A program made the translations under genes and the position numbers. Below, piece by piece: positions 24,951 to 33,441 of a stretch of 64,000 nucleotides of DNA. Each line of letters starts with the position of its first letter. The first letter of the stretch is position 1. Origin of the DNA: PMG-095 sp037200885 (GTDB taxonomy: Bacteria > Myxococcota_A > Polyangia > Polyangiales > Polyangiaceae); contig JBBCIN010000002.1 of assembly GCA_037200885.1 (NCBI GenBank), positions 558,001 to 622,000 of the forward strand, in the 5' to 3' direction. The notes under the pieces are model-generated. The model saw only the letters and a list, made by a program, of their open reading frames with translations, was not told the DNA's origin and made no database searches.

Positions 24951-26057
24951 TCATGCGCTGCGCGCGATCGGCCGCGCACGCGTGGCTTCGCGAACGCGCG
25001 GGATCAATTCACGTCCGTACTCGACGGCGTCTTCCAAAGGATCGAAACCACGGATCAAGAATGTGGTCACCCCGAGGTCCCAGTAATCGAGCAGCGAGTC
25101 GGCGACTTGCTCGGCGGTGCCGACGAGTGCGGTGGAATTGCCGCTCGCGCCGGTCAGCGCTGCAATTTCGGTCCACAAGCGCTTGTCGCGAATCTTGCCG
25201 CCAGCGGCGGCCTCCAATAGTCGCTGCGAGCCGACGTTTTGTGGCGGCTGACCAGCCACGCGAAAGATGGATGAGCGCCGCTCGACACCACCGGCCTTGA
25301 ACGCCGCCAAGATTCGATCCGCGCGCGCCCACGCGTCGGCCTCACTTCGGCCCAGGATGGGACGGACCGAGAGGCTGAAGCGGATCTGATGCTCGCGGCC
25401 GAAACGGGCGGCAGAGGCCCGAACTTTGGCGATGGTCTCGCGGGTTTGCTCCAGTGTCTCGCCCCAAAATGCGTAGACATCCGCGTGTCGCCCAGCAACC
25501 GCGATGGCCTCGTCGGAGGAGCCTCCGAAATAGATGGGTAGGTGCGGTGTCTGCGCGGGTTTGACCGCGGAAAAGCTATCGCTCACCCGATAAAACGGGC
25601 CAGTGTGATCGAACGGAACCGCACTCGTCCAGGTCTTCTTGAGCACGTCCAGGTAGTCGTCAGTGCGAGCGTAGCGGGTCGCCTTGTCGAGAAAGTCGCC
25701 ATCGCGCGCTTGCTCGTGCTCCGAGCCGCCGGTAATGATGTGCACGGCGAGCCGCCCGTCGATGAACTGGTCGAGCGTCGCGAGTTGGCGCGCTGCCAGG
25801 GTGGGCGCGACGAATCCGGGACGATGCGCCAACAGGAATTTCAGGCGTTCGGTTTGCTGTCCCGCGTACGCGGCCACCTGGAACCCATCCGGCGCCGAGC
25901 TGAAGTAACCAATCAGCACGCGGTCGAACCCAGCGTACTCGTGCGCGCGGGCAAATGTACCGACGAAGGTTTTGTCGATGACCGGACCACCACCCTGACC
26001 GGGGCGGTACTCGGAGCTGTTCTGGGTGCCGATGGCGCCGACGAATTCGAGAGACAT
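24951..26057 (-). CDS. SsuD-like FMNH2-dependent alkanesulfonate monooxygenase (LLM family)
   Basis: The protein has 368 residues, close to SsuD (about 380). SsuD uses FMNH2 and O2 to cleave the C-S bond of alkanesulfonates to an aldehyde and sulfite. Family landmarks include FLLAHRPGFVAPTLAARQLA, HIITGGSEHEQARDGDFLDK, PHLPIYFGGSSDEA and a C-terminal TTFLIRGFDPLEDAVEYGRE. SsuD Cys54 has no clear equivalent (region SSAPDGFQ). A palindrome and a short hairpin lie upstream. It is a paralogue of 43951-45039 and is upstream of the ssuBAC genes in map position but on the same strand as them. It needs an FMN reductase; none is obvious in the window. Confidence 0.88.
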   Translation of the reverse strand: MSLEFVGAIGTQNSSEYRPGQGGGPVIDKTFVGTFARAHEYAGFDRVLIGYFSSAPDGFQVAAYAGQQTERLKFLLAHRPGFVAPTLAARQLATLDQFIDGRLAVHIITGGSEHEQARDGDFLDKATRYARTDDYLDVLKKTWTSAVPFDHTGPFYRVSDSFSAVKPAQTPHLPIYFGGSSDEAIAVAGRHADVYAFWGETLEQTRETIAKVRASAARFGREHQIRFSLSVRPILGRSEADAWARADRILAAFKAGGVERRSSIFRVAGQPPQNVGSQRLLEAAAGGKIRDKRLWTEIAALTGASGNSTALVGTAEQVADSLLDYWDLGVTTFLIRGFDPLEDAVEYGRELIPRVREATRARPIARSA

Positions 26058-26082
26058 GGCCGATCCTTGCAGAAATGAGGTT

Positions 26083-26100
26083 CGGCGTTCGACAACGCCG
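26083..26100 (-). promoter_or_regulatory. Hairpin in leader of SsuD-like gene
   Basis: CGGCGTT-CGAC-AACGCCG, a 7-bp perfect stem with a 4-base loop. It lies between the palindrome (26104) and the ATG (26057). It may stabilise the leader or act as a termination signal for ssuB on the other side. Confidence 0.45.
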
Positions 26101-26103
26101 CGA

Positions 26104-26119
26104 GTCTCCTATACTAGAC
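26104..26119. promoter_or_regulatory. 16-bp GTCT-AGAC palindrome upstream of SsuD-like gene
   Basis: GTCTCCTATACTAGAC; both arms and TATA exact. It ends 46 bp before the minus-strand ATG at 26057. Confidence 0.78.
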
Positions 26120-26165
26120 AGAGCCGGTTTCGTCTATCGTTCCCTGCCGTGGCGCGGCGCGGCTT

Positions 26166-26876
26166 TCAACTCTCGCTGACGCCGAGCTCAGCCAGCAGTT
26201 GCTGCCGCAGTTCGACGAATTCAGCACCGCGTCGATTGCGCGCCGCGCCGGCACTCAAGCGATGCTCCGAAGCAATGCGGCCGTCGCGCATCACGAGGAT
26301 ACGGTCAGCGAGTACGATCGCCTCGTCCACGTCGTGAGTCACGAGTAAGATTGCCGGGCGGTGTCGTTCGAATAGCGCGCGAACCAGCGCTTGCATCTGC
26401 AAGCGGGTGAGCGCATCGAGCGCCGCGAAGGGCTCATCGAGGAGCAAGAGCGAAGGGTGTCGCAGCAAGGCGCGGGCCAGAGCCACGCGTTGGGCTTCGC
26501 CACCGGAAAGCGTCGCGGGCCACGCTTCATAGTGGTCCTGCAGACCGACTTCATCGAGCGCCGCTCGGGCGCGGGTTCGCGTCTTGCCAAACGGCAATCC
26601 GATCGCCACGTTCTGCCAGGCGCGAAACCAAGGCATGAGCCGGTGTTCCTGAAACACCACCGTGCGCGCGTCGGGCGCGCGAACCACGCCTTCGTCCGCA
26701 GTATCTAGACCGGAAAGCGCACGCAGCAACGTAGTCTTGCCACAGCCGCTCTTGCCCAGAAGCGCGACGAACTCGCCCCGTTGGATGCACAGCTCGACCC
26801 CGTCGAGCACTGCACGCTGACCAAAATAACGTCGAAGATCGCGGACTTCGACCACGGCGTCCAATTGGCTACTCAT
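26166..26876 (-). CDS. ssuB: Sulfonate ABC transporter, ATP-binding protein
   Basis: The protein has 236 residues. Walker A is LLGKSGCGKTTLL, the Q-loop is in VVFQEHRLMPW, the signature is LSGGEAQRVALARAL and Walker B is LLLLDEPFAALD, followed by an H-loop THDVDEA. The FQEHRLMPW form is characteristic of SsuB/TauB-type importers. It would energise uptake of aliphatic sulfonates with SsuA and SsuC. The start is 6 bp after the ssuA stop in the transcript. It is the last gene of the ssuCAB order (C-A-B on the minus strand). Confidence 0.93.
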   Translation of the reverse strand: MSSQLDAVVEVRDLRRYFGQRAVLDGVELCIQRGEFVALLGKSGCGKTTLLRALSGLDTADEGVVRAPDARTVVFQEHRLMPWFRAWQNVAIGLPFGKTRTRARAALDEVGLQDHYEAWPATLSGGEAQRVALARALLRHPSLLLLDEPFAALDALTRLQMQALVRALFERHRPAILLVTHDVDEAIVLADRILVMRDGRIASEHRLSAGAARNRRGAEFVELRQQLLAELGVSES

Positions 26877-26882
26877 GACGGC

Positions 26883-27851
26883 TCACAGGCGCACCGAGTG
26901 CTCGGCGATGTTCAGTTTACCGGAGAGCACCTTGCGTTCACTCAGCCAATCGACCCCACGCTGCAAGTTCGCCTCACCCTCGTCGTTCATGAAGCTGAGC
27001 TTGCTCGTGATCACTTGCTGGTTCAGCTTCTCGATCACGGCCGGTGGGTACTTCGAAACTCGGTAGCCGATGGCCTGCGCTTCCGCGCGATGCAGATTGG
27101 CCCACTCCAGCTCGGCTTGCTGTGCCTGAATGACCGCACGGATCGTATCCGGTTCGTGCCGCGCGTAATCGTCGCGGACCAAGTAGGTGCCAAAATCGAC
27201 GGCTTGGTCTAGCTCCTTGCCTTCTTCGAAAATACGCTGCGCGCCGTACTGCACCTCTGCCATTTCGAGTGGGCCGGACCAAATGGCCCATGCGTCTACC
27301 TTGCCGGCCGCAAATGCCGATGCGGCGTCAGGCGGGTTCATGTAGACCACGTTCACCTGGTCGCGTGGCACGCGGTATTTTTCGAGTGCTGCGACGAGTA
27401 GAAACTCGGCGACCCCCGCTCGATTCACCGCGACCGTTTTGCCCGCCAAGCCAGCAACGGTCGTGATGCCCGACTTGGGCAAAACGATGATCGAGGTCGT
27501 GCGCGGTGTGGAGATCGTCCACGACACGAAGCTCAGCTTTGCGCCGGACGCAATCGCCTGCGCAGCGGGCGTGGAGCTGCCGCCGAAGCTGAAATCAGCG
27601 CTCCCGGTCGCCACTGCCTGCAGCGTGGGCGCGTGGTTTGGGAATGGGCCAATCCACTCCACGTCGATGCCACGGCCGCGGAGCGTTGCCTCGAGGACTC
27701 CCCTCACCTTCGCCACCGAGGTGATGCCATAGGTCAACCGCACCTTGCGACGCCCGTTCAGAATTGGCGACGCCTCGTGGCAAGCACAGAGCGCGGGAGG
27801 GACGCCAAGAGAGCCCGCAGCGGCCAGCAAGGTACGTCGAGTGATGAGCAT
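26883..27851 (-). CDS. ssuA: Sulfonate ABC transporter, periplasmic substrate-binding protein
   Basis: The protein has 322 residues. The N-terminus MLITRRTLLAAAGSLGVPP contains a twin-arginine-like export signal. The mature part has the SsuA/TauA fold: RLTYGITSVAKVRGVLEATL, ATGSADFSFGGSSTPAAQA, LAGKTVAVNRAGVAEFLLV and AWAIWSGPLEMAE. It binds an organosulfonate in the periplasm and delivers it to SsuC. Gaps to ssuC and ssuB are 26 and 6 bp, so the three form one operon. The ligand cannot be set from sequence: alkanesulfonate, taurine and related compounds are all possible. Confidence 0.93.
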   Translation of the reverse strand: MLITRRTLLAAAGSLGVPPALCACHEASPILNGRRKVRLTYGITSVAKVRGVLEATLRGRGIDVEWIGPFPNHAPTLQAVATGSADFSFGGSSTPAAQAIASGAKLSFVSWTISTPRTTSIIVLPKSGITTVAGLAGKTVAVNRAGVAEFLLVAALEKYRVPRDQVNVVYMNPPDAASAFAAGKVDAWAIWSGPLEMAEVQYGAQRIFEEGKELDQAVDFGTYLVRDDYARHEPDTIRAVIQAQQAELEWANLHRAEAQAIGYRVSKYPPAVIEKLNQQVITSKLSFMNDEGEANLQRGVDWLSERKVLSGKLNIAEHSVRL

Positions 27852-27877
27852 CCGTTCTGCCTTTCCGAGTGGGCTCG

Positions 27878-28747
27878 TCAGGAACGAGCCTTGGCGTAGT
27901 TGGGGTGCCAGGCGAGCAGCCAGCGCTCCAAGAGTCGCACGGCGAGATCCGAGGCCACGCCGATCGACGCATAGATGGCGATGACGAGTACCATCACGTC
28001 GGTCTGCAAGAACTCACGGGCGTTGGTGGCGAGGAACCCAATGCCGGAGTTGGCACCCACGGTTTCGGCAACCACCAAGGCGAGCCAAGAGGTCGTGAGC
28101 GCGAGCCTGAGCCCATTGAGCAAGGAAGGCAGCGCGCCCGGGAGCACCGCATAGAGGATCGAGCGCCCGCGGCCGAGGCCCATCAAACGGCCCATTTCGA
28201 GCAGCTTGGGGTCGACTTGCCGCACGCCGAGCGCGGTATTCAGATACATCGGAAACAGGCTGCCGAGCGCGATCAGGAAGACTTTGCCGGCCTCGCCAAC
28301 GCCAAACCATACGATGACGAGCGGCAAAATCGCCAAGAAGGGAACCGCACGCAAGATCTGAAGGCTGCGATCGAGCAGGGCGTGTGCGAGCGGGAACAGG
28401 CCGACGAGCAAGCCGAGCCCCAAACCGAGCCCGGTGCCGACGCTGAAGCCGAGTGCGGCGCGCCGCAGGCTCGCTGCCAGATGCGTTTGCAGCTCCCCGC
28501 TGGCCAAGAGCCCCTTGGCCGTGCCCAGAACCGAGCTGGGCGCGGGCAACACCAGCGACGGAATCAGCTCGAGCCGTCCCAGCACCTCCCAGGCAAACAG
28601 CAAGCCCAAGGGAGCGAGCCAGGAGAGCAGTTCGAGCCGGCGTGCAGCACGGAGTGTCGTCCCTCGCTTGAGCCGCTCGTGCGTCGACTCGCGCCCTCCG
28701 GGGCCAGCTCCAGTCACAGGGGATAACGCGAGGGGTGAATTCGACAT
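27878..28747 (-). CDS. ssuC: Sulfonate ABC transporter, permease
   Basis: The protein has 289 residues and about six transmembrane helices. The EAA loop (VDPKLLEMGRLMGLGRGRSI) and AVLPGALPSLLNGLRLALTT are typical of SsuC/TauC permeases. ATG 28747 is chosen over GTG 28798 because the palindrome and the shorter N-terminus fit family members. The operator at 28813-28828 lies 66 bp upstream, so the ssuCAB operon has its own site. It is first in the operon and works with SsuA and SsuB. Confidence 0.92.
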   Translation of the reverse strand: MSNSPLALSPVTGAGPGGRESTHERLKRGTTLRAARRLELLSWLAPLGLLFAWEVLGRLELIPSLVLPAPSSVLGTAKGLLASGELQTHLAASLRRAALGFSVGTGLGLGLGLLVGLFPLAHALLDRSLQILRAVPFLAILPLVIVWFGVGEAGKVFLIALGSLFPMYLNTALGVRQVDPKLLEMGRLMGLGRGRSILYAVLPGALPSLLNGLRLALTTSWLALVVAETVGANSGIGFLATNAREFLQTDVMVLVIAIYASIGVASDLAVRLLERWLLAWHPNYAKARS

Positions 28748-28812
28748 CGGAATGCCCAGGCCGCACGATGGTGCGGCGAGGCCCGGGCACCTTGCCACAA
28801 GGGCGGACTAAT

Positions 28813-28828
28813 GTCTATAGTACGAGAC
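28813..28828. promoter_or_regulatory. 16-bp GTCT-AGAC palindrome upstream of ssuCAB
   Basis: GTCTATAGTACGAGAC; both arms exact, centre AGTA rather than TATA. Position upstream of a certain sulfonate transporter is the best functional anchor for the motif. Confidence 0.75.
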
Positions 28829-28974
28829 CGGAGCGCTGCCTCCTATCGTCAGCCTTTTTGGCGCAGCGAGCGCAGTTCGAAGGTGAGGTCGTGGCGTACC
28901 TGCGAGCTGGCCAGGTGCAGAATCACGAAGCGCAGGTGACCGGGCTCGAGCAGGCTATCGCTCCATTCATCGGG

Positions 28975-29376
28975 CTATTTCACAGGCACAACACTGGCAA
29001 GATGGTGAAGGTCGCTGAGAACGGAGCTGCTGAGCTCATCACCGGGATCGCTCGCAAGCGACGCGCTCGTCTGCGCACCGGCGAGCGTCCGATGATTGGC
29101 GCGGACGAATCGAAATAAGGTCTCGAAAACAGCCCGCGTCACCTCGACCGGCAAGCCCAGGTCGGCGGCAAGACCCAGCAAGCGCTCGAGCTGGGCGCGC
29201 TCGCGCGCGGGATCGGCCGCAGCCACACCGTGCTCGGCTTTGAGCGCACCAATGCTGCGGGTGATCGCGAAGCGCGTGGCGAGCAGCGAGATCAAGTGGT
29301 CGTCGAGTTCGTCCAACTCTCGTCGGTAGCGCTGCAAGCAGTCGGCAAAAATGGGCGAAACTGCAGGATTTTTCAT
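28975..29376 (-). CDS. Chorismate mutase-like (AroQ-fold) protein
   Basis: The protein has 133 residues. The all-helical AroQ pattern is visible: RRELDELDDHLISLLATRFA (helix 1 with the conserved Arg and the DxxLxxLLxxR pattern), IGALKAEHGVAAADPARER and VTRAVFETLFRFVRANHR. Chorismate mutase converts chorismate to prephenate for Phe/Tyr synthesis. Related AroQ-fold proteins act on isochorismate or salicylate. The last 25 residues are Ser-rich and outside the domain. It is divergent from the SDR at 29484, with the palindrome at 29468 in between (92 bp from this start), so it may share that control. Confidence 0.82.
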   Translation of the reverse strand: MKNPAVSPIFADCLQRYRRELDELDDHLISLLATRFAITRSIGALKAEHGVAAADPARERAQLERLLGLAADLGLPVEVTRAVFETLFRFVRANHRTLAGAQTSASLASDPGDELSSSVLSDLHHLASVVPVK

Positions 29377-29467
29377 CTGGCTCAGCGCTCGTCACGGCGG
29401 CACGGGCAGCCCAGCCGAAGCCAATCCGCCCGCACCCAGCTTGACTTCCGACCCAATAACCACATAG

Positions 29468-29483
29468 GTCTCCTATACAAGAC
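29468..29483. promoter_or_regulatory. 16-bp GTCT-AGAC palindrome directly abutting SDR start codon
   Basis: GTCTCCTATACAAGAC; both arms and TATA exact. The next base (29484) is the A of the SDR ATG. There is no separate Shine-Dalgarno, which suggests a leaderless or nearly leaderless mRNA, with TATACA as a possible -10 box. Confidence 0.78.
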
Positions 29484-30221
29484 ATGAGCGCCAAATTAAA
29501 CCAAGTCGTTTGGGTCGCGGGCGTGGGGGCAAGCGCCGGCCTCGGTGGCGCCTTGGCACGCCGTTTCGCCAAAGCCGGCTTTATCGCCGCGATCACCGGC
29601 AGGAACGCCGATCGCCTGGAAGGGGTCGCGGCTGAAATCCGCAACTCGGGCGGCAGCGCGTTTGCTTTCGCCGGCGACGTCGGTCAGGAAGCAGACGTCG
29701 TGTCGATTGCGCGCCGCGTCTCCGAACTCGGGCAGCTCGAGGTCGGGGTGTTCAACGCGGGCAACGCCGACCGCGCGCCCTCGCTCGAGCTGAGCGCAGC
29801 ATCGTTCGAGCAGGCTTGGCGCAGCAGCACGCTCGCCGGCTTCGTGTTCGGCCGAGAGGTCGTCAAAAGCCTCCTGCCGCGCAAGCAGGGATCGCTGTTC
29901 TTCACCGGCGCGACGGCCTCATTGCGTGGCAAGCCGCCCTTTGCGGCCTTCGCGGCGGCCAAGGCCGGCCTTCGTTCAATCAGCCAAAGCTTTGCACGCG
30001 AGTTCGGACCTCAAGGGATCCACGTGGCGCACGTCGTGATCGATGGCGGTATCGACGGTGAGCGGCTGCGCTCACGTGCCGCAGATCGCGTGGCTCAAGC
30101 AGGGCCCGACGGCTTACTCAACCTCGAAGCGATCGCCGAGGTCTACTTCCAGTTGCACCTGCAGCACCGCAGCGCCTGGACTCAAGAGCTCGACTTGCGC
30201 CCGTACAAGGAACCATTCTGA
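29484..30221 (+). CDS. SDR-family protein with Phe in place of the catalytic Tyr
   Basis: The protein has 245 residues. The nucleotide-binding motif is GVGASAGLGGALA (about residues 13-25), and the NAG motif is VFNAGNA about residues 89-95. In the active site the YxxxK motif is F156-AAA-K160 (PPFAAFAAAKAGLRS). The Lys is kept but the Tyr acid/base is lost, which argues against normal carbonyl reduction. The C-terminus LDLRPYKEPF is shared with a group of similar proteins. The start is fixed by the abutting palindrome and by the 3-bp link to the GST gene. It may use another residue, or act by binding. Confidence 0.85.
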   Translation: MSAKLNQVVWVAGVGASAGLGGALARRFAKAGFIAAITGRNADRLEGVAAEIRNSGGSAFAFAGDVGQEADVVSIARRVSELGQLEVGVFNAGNADRAPSLELSAASFEQAWRSSTLAGFVFGREVVKSLLPRKQGSLFFTGATASLRGKPPFAAFAAAKAGLRSISQSFAREFGPQGIHVAHVVIDGGIDGERLRSRAADRVAQAGPDGLLNLEAIAEVYFQLHLQHRSAWTQELDLRPYKEPF

Positions 30222-30224
30222 ACC

Positions 30225-30944
30225 ATGATCGATCTGCATTATTGGACCACGCCCAACGGGCACAAGATCACCCTCTTCCTCGAGGAGACGGGACTCGACT
30301 ATCGCATCGTGCCGGTCAATATCGGCAAGGGCGAGCAGTTCAAGCCCGAGTTCTTGCAGATCGCTCCGAACAATCGCATTCCTGCCATCATCGACCACCG
30401 ACCGCTCGATTCCGGCGACCCTATTTCCGTGTTCGAGTCGGGCGCGATCTTGCTCTACCTGGCAGACAAGACAGGCAAACTGATCCCCCAGGACCTACGC
30501 GGCCGCACGGAAGCGTTGGAATGGCTGTTTTGGCAAATGGCGGGCTTGGGGCCCATGGCCGGCCAGAATGGCCACTTCAATCATGCCGCTCCCGAGAAGC
30601 TGCCGTACGCGATCAGCCGCTATGAACGCGAGACCGCGCGGCTATTCGCAGTGCTGGACAAGCGCCTGAAGGAGCGGGACTTCCTCGCGGGGGCCGGTCG
30701 AGGTGAGTACAGCGTCGCTGACATCGCGAGCTATCCGTGGACCCGTAACTATGCGCGTCTGAACCAAGACATCGAGCAGTTCCCGAACCTCGAGCGCTGG
30801 CAGACCGCAATCGCCGCGCGCCCAGCCACCGAACGCGCGTACGCGCTGAGCGACAAGATCAATCCGCCCAAGCCGCCCGTGCCTTTGACTGACGAAGAGC
30901 GACAGTTGCTCTACGGGCAGGACGCGAAGACCGTCCGCGGCTGA
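30225..30944 (+). CDS. Glutathione S-transferase, YfcG/YghU-like (Nu class)
   Basis: The protein has 239 residues. An N-terminal thioredoxin-like domain has DLHYWTTPNGHKITLFLEE with the TPNGxK motif of Nu-class GSTs, then VFESGAILLYLADK for glutathione binding (ESxA). An all-helical C-terminal domain includes YSVADIASYPW. Nu-class enzymes act as glutathione-dependent disulfide-bond reductases. The ATG begins 3 bp after the SDR stop, so the two are co-transcribed under the palindrome at 29468. A glutathione-linked reductase fits a sulfur-scavenging regulon. Confidence 0.93.
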   Translation: MIDLHYWTTPNGHKITLFLEETGLDYRIVPVNIGKGEQFKPEFLQIAPNNRIPAIIDHRPLDSGDPISVFESGAILLYLADKTGKLIPQDLRGRTEALEWLFWQMAGLGPMAGQNGHFNHAAPEKLPYAISRYERETARLFAVLDKRLKERDFLAGAGRGEYSVADIASYPWTRNYARLNQDIEQFPNLERWQTAIAARPATERAYALSDKINPPKPPVPLTDEERQLLYGQDAKTVRG

Positions 30945-31030
30945 ACGATGCGCACCCCGCCTCGCAGCTCTGCCTGGTGCTGGCTGGAAGTGCTCGACGG
31001 GTCCCCCATGCCGGAAAGTGATTGAGGGTG

Positions 31031-32356
31031 TTAGGGCGCGTCGGCGCTCGGTGCTTGGCCGAGCACGGCGCGCGCTTCCGCCACCGTGTACACGCCGCCG
31101 ACGACGAACACGACCCCTTCGGGGCCGACGCGGCGCTTGGCCGCTTCGATCGCGAGCTCGATGCTCGCCGTCGCCAGCGCCGTGGTGCCGCGCGCGTGAA
31201 ATTCCTGCACGACCGCCTCGGGATCAGCGCTGCGATCCGAAGCGACCGGTGCCACGAACACCGGCATCCGAAGGTCGCGCAGCACGTCCAGTAGCGCCGC
31301 GATGCGCTTGTCAGCGAGCGCAGCGAATACGAGCGCTCGTTCGCTAGGCAGCGGCATGCTTGCGACGGTCTCGAGAAAGCGCAGCGCCGCGTGCTCGGTG
31401 TGCAGCGCGTCCAGAATCAACAGCGGTTTACCTGCGAAGACCTCGAACCTGCCAGGATTGTGCGCGCTACGCAGGGCGCGCAGGACCATGGCCTCGGTCA
31501 ATTGGTCTCCCAGCGCGAGCTCGCAAGCCCGCACCGCGGCAGCCGCGTTTTCAGCTTGGTGCGCGCCCAGCATCGGAAGATACAAGACGTACGTTCTGAG
31601 CGGAGTTTGGAGCTCGATGATCTGCTCGGTCAATGAAGTCGCGCACACCCGCGTCGCGCATTCTTCCGCGACCAAGTGAACCCGTGCACCTACTTTGGCA
31701 GCGCGCTGCCTCACCTCGTCGATGGCAGCCGCGGGGACCGACGCCCCGACCACGGCGTCGCAGGTGCCGCGCAAAATTGCAGCCTTTTCGGCCGCGATTT
31801 GCCGAATAGTGTCGCCCAGAATGGCCGTGTGCTCGAGATCGATCGAGGTGATGATCGCCACCTGCTTTCGGATGACCGTATTGGTGGTATCCAGTCGGCC
31901 GCCAATCCCCGCTTCGAGCACCTGCCAATCACAGCCGAGCTCGCTGGCCGCGATCCAACCGAGCACCGTCACCAGATCGAAAAACGACCACTCGGCACAG
32001 CGCGGGTCATCGAGTAGCCTCCTGGCCGAGCGCTCGAAATGCTGCAAGCCCAGTGGGCGCCCGTCGATGACCACGCGCTCCGTGAGCTCGTGGAGATGCG
32101 GCGAAGTTTCGAGCAAAGTGCGCGCACCGCTCGTCCGAAGCATCGCTTCGACCATGATCGCCGTCGACCCCTTGCCGTCGGTCCCCACCACGTGAATCGT
32201 ATGGCGAGCGTCGGGACGACCGCAAGCGTCCAAATAGCCGCTGATCTGCCTCAATATCCGCAGTCGACCGGCCTCGGAGCGCAAGGTTTTGTCTGCACGC
32301 TGCCGCGCGAGCAGCAGCGCTCGAACCTCGGCGTAGACCGCCTGCGCTGCGCCCAT
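31031..32356 (-). CDS. folC: Bifunctional folylpolyglutamate synthase/dihydrofolate synthase
   Basis: The protein has 441 residues, the usual FolC length. The Mur-ligase ATP-binding loop is VVGTDGKGSTAIMVEAML (Asp replaces the usual Asn of TNGKGS). ETSPHLHELTERVVIDG matches the folate-binding loop, WQVLEAGIGGRLDTTN the metal/ATP region, and RFEVFAGKPLLILDALH the C-terminal domain. FolC adds glutamates to folates and makes dihydrofolate. It is the third gene (after a short ORF and a 2-hydroxyacid dehydrogenase) on the minus strand, 9 bp from the dehydrogenase stop, so it may be regulated by the weak site at 33442. Confidence 0.93.
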   Translation of the reverse strand: MGAAQAVYAEVRALLLARQRADKTLRSEAGRLRILRQISGYLDACGRPDARHTIHVVGTDGKGSTAIMVEAMLRTSGARTLLETSPHLHELTERVVIDGRPLGLQHFERSARRLLDDPRCAEWSFFDLVTVLGWIAASELGCDWQVLEAGIGGRLDTTNTVIRKQVAIITSIDLEHTAILGDTIRQIAAEKAAILRGTCDAVVGASVPAAAIDEVRQRAAKVGARVHLVAEECATRVCATSLTEQIIELQTPLRTYVLYLPMLGAHQAENAAAAVRACELALGDQLTEAMVLRALRSAHNPGRFEVFAGKPLLILDALHTEHAALRFLETVASMPLPSERALVFAALADKRIAALLDVLRDLRMPVFVAPVASDRSADPEAVVQEFHARGTTALATASIELAIEAAKRRVGPEGVVFVVGGVYTVAEARAVLGQAPSADAP

Positions 32357-32365
32357 CTTCGCGAA

Positions 32366-33337
32366 TCAACCGGTCGCGCGGCTTGGCGCTTCGATCACTC
32401 GCTTGGGTTCGCCGGCGAGGTAGCCTTGAATATCTTCGAGTGCCTGTCCATAAAAGATGCGATACGTCTCGTCGGTTACGTAGCCCAAGTGCGGCGTCAA
32501 CACGGTGTTGCCGAGCAACGAAAACGGATGATTGTGCGGCAAAGGTTCACGATCGAACACGTCCAGGCCCGCCCCCGCCAAAGCCCCCGACCGGAGTGCG
32601 GACACGAGCGACGCTTCGTCGACGATTGGGCCACGCGAGGTATTGATCAGTAGAGCGCTCGTCTTGAGCAGAGCAAGCTCACGCTCACCGACCAAGCCAC
32701 GCGTCCGTTCGGACAAAACCAAATGAATGCTGAGCACGTCCGCCTGAGCAAGCAGCTCGTCTCGGCTGACGAGTTGTGCGCCCCCCAGCTCGGCGCGCGC
32801 GGCCGTCAAGTTCGGGCTCCAGGCGATCACGCGCATGCCAAACGCCGCGCCAATCCGTGCGACCTGCGAACCCAACCGTCCGAGCCCGAGTAGCGCGAGC
32901 GTCTTGGCCTGAAGACCGACACCCACGGACGTTTGCCAAGTGCCAGCGCGGAGCGCTCGATCTTCGGCTGGTATCTTGCGCGCGAGCGCCAAAATCAAGG
33001 CCCAGGTCAATTCGGCTGTCGGGTAGGGCAGGCCGTCGGTGCCGCACACCGTGACGCCGAGCTCGGCGGCGGCCTGAACGTCGATGGCCGCGTTGCGCAT
33101 GCCCGTCGTCACCAGTAGACGTAGCTTGGGGAGCTGCGCCAGCAGCTCGCGCGGAAACGGCGTCCGCTCACGCATGGCTACGATCACATCGAACGGGGCG
33201 AGCCGCTCTGTGAGTCCCGCATCATCGCTCAGGTGATCCGCGAAGAAGCGGACCTCACTGTCCTTCGGCAGCGAGGTCCAGTCCGCGTAGCTCTGCGCGA
33301 CGCTCTGGTAATCGTCCAGGACCGCGACGCGGGTCAT
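32366..33337 (-). CDS. D-2-hydroxyacid dehydrogenase family protein
   Basis: The protein has 323 residues. The N-terminus MTRVAVLDDYQSVAQSYADW, the NAD-binding LALLGLGRLGSQVARIGAAF (GxGxxG) and the catalytic region (Arg in LLINTSRGPIVDE, Glu in DVFDREPLP and His in LTPHLGYVT) are all present. These enzymes interconvert 2-oxo acids and D-2-hydroxy acids with NAD(P)H. The start ATG 33337 overlaps the stop of a 33-codon ORF by 4 bases (ATGA). A longer frame upstream to 33754 reads through the palindrome and is unlikely to be real. FolC follows 9 bp downstream. Confidence 0.92.
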   Translation of the reverse strand: MTRVAVLDDYQSVAQSYADWTSLPKDSEVRFFADHLSDDAGLTERLAPFDVIVAMRERTPFPRELLAQLPKLRLLVTTGMRNAAIDVQAAAELGVTVCGTDGLPYPTAELTWALILALARKIPAEDRALRAGTWQTSVGVGLQAKTLALLGLGRLGSQVARIGAAFGMRVIAWSPNLTAARAELGGAQLVSRDELLAQADVLSIHLVLSERTRGLVGERELALLKTSALLINTSRGPIVDEASLVSALRSGALAGAGLDVFDREPLPHNHPFSLLGNTVLTPHLGYVTDETYRIFYGQALEDIQGYLAGEPKRVIEAPSRATG

Positions 33338-33435
33338 TGCCGCCGCTCCTCGAGCCAGGCTGCGGGCGGCGAAACAATCTGGGCGAGAACGGCTGGAAAT
33401 GAACTGGCGAAGTGACCGGTTCGAGTTGAGAGCAT
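33334..33435 (-). CDS. Small upstream ORF (33 codons), possible leader peptide
   Basis: ATG 33435 to TGA 33334 on the minus strand gives a 33-residue product starting MLSTRTGHFASS and ending WLEERRQ. The stop overlaps the dehydrogenase ATG by 4 bases (ATGA), the arrangement of translational coupling. The AGGAG inside the degenerate palindrome lies 5-9 bp before the ATG, so the operator doubles as Shine-Dalgarno. No run of regulatory codons (such as repeated Cys or Met) is seen, so it is not a classical attenuator; it may be a coupling ORF or a real small protein. Confidence 0.5.
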   Translation of the reverse strand: MLSTRTGHFASSFPAVLAQIVSPPAAWLEERRQ

Positions 33436-33441
33436 CTGATC

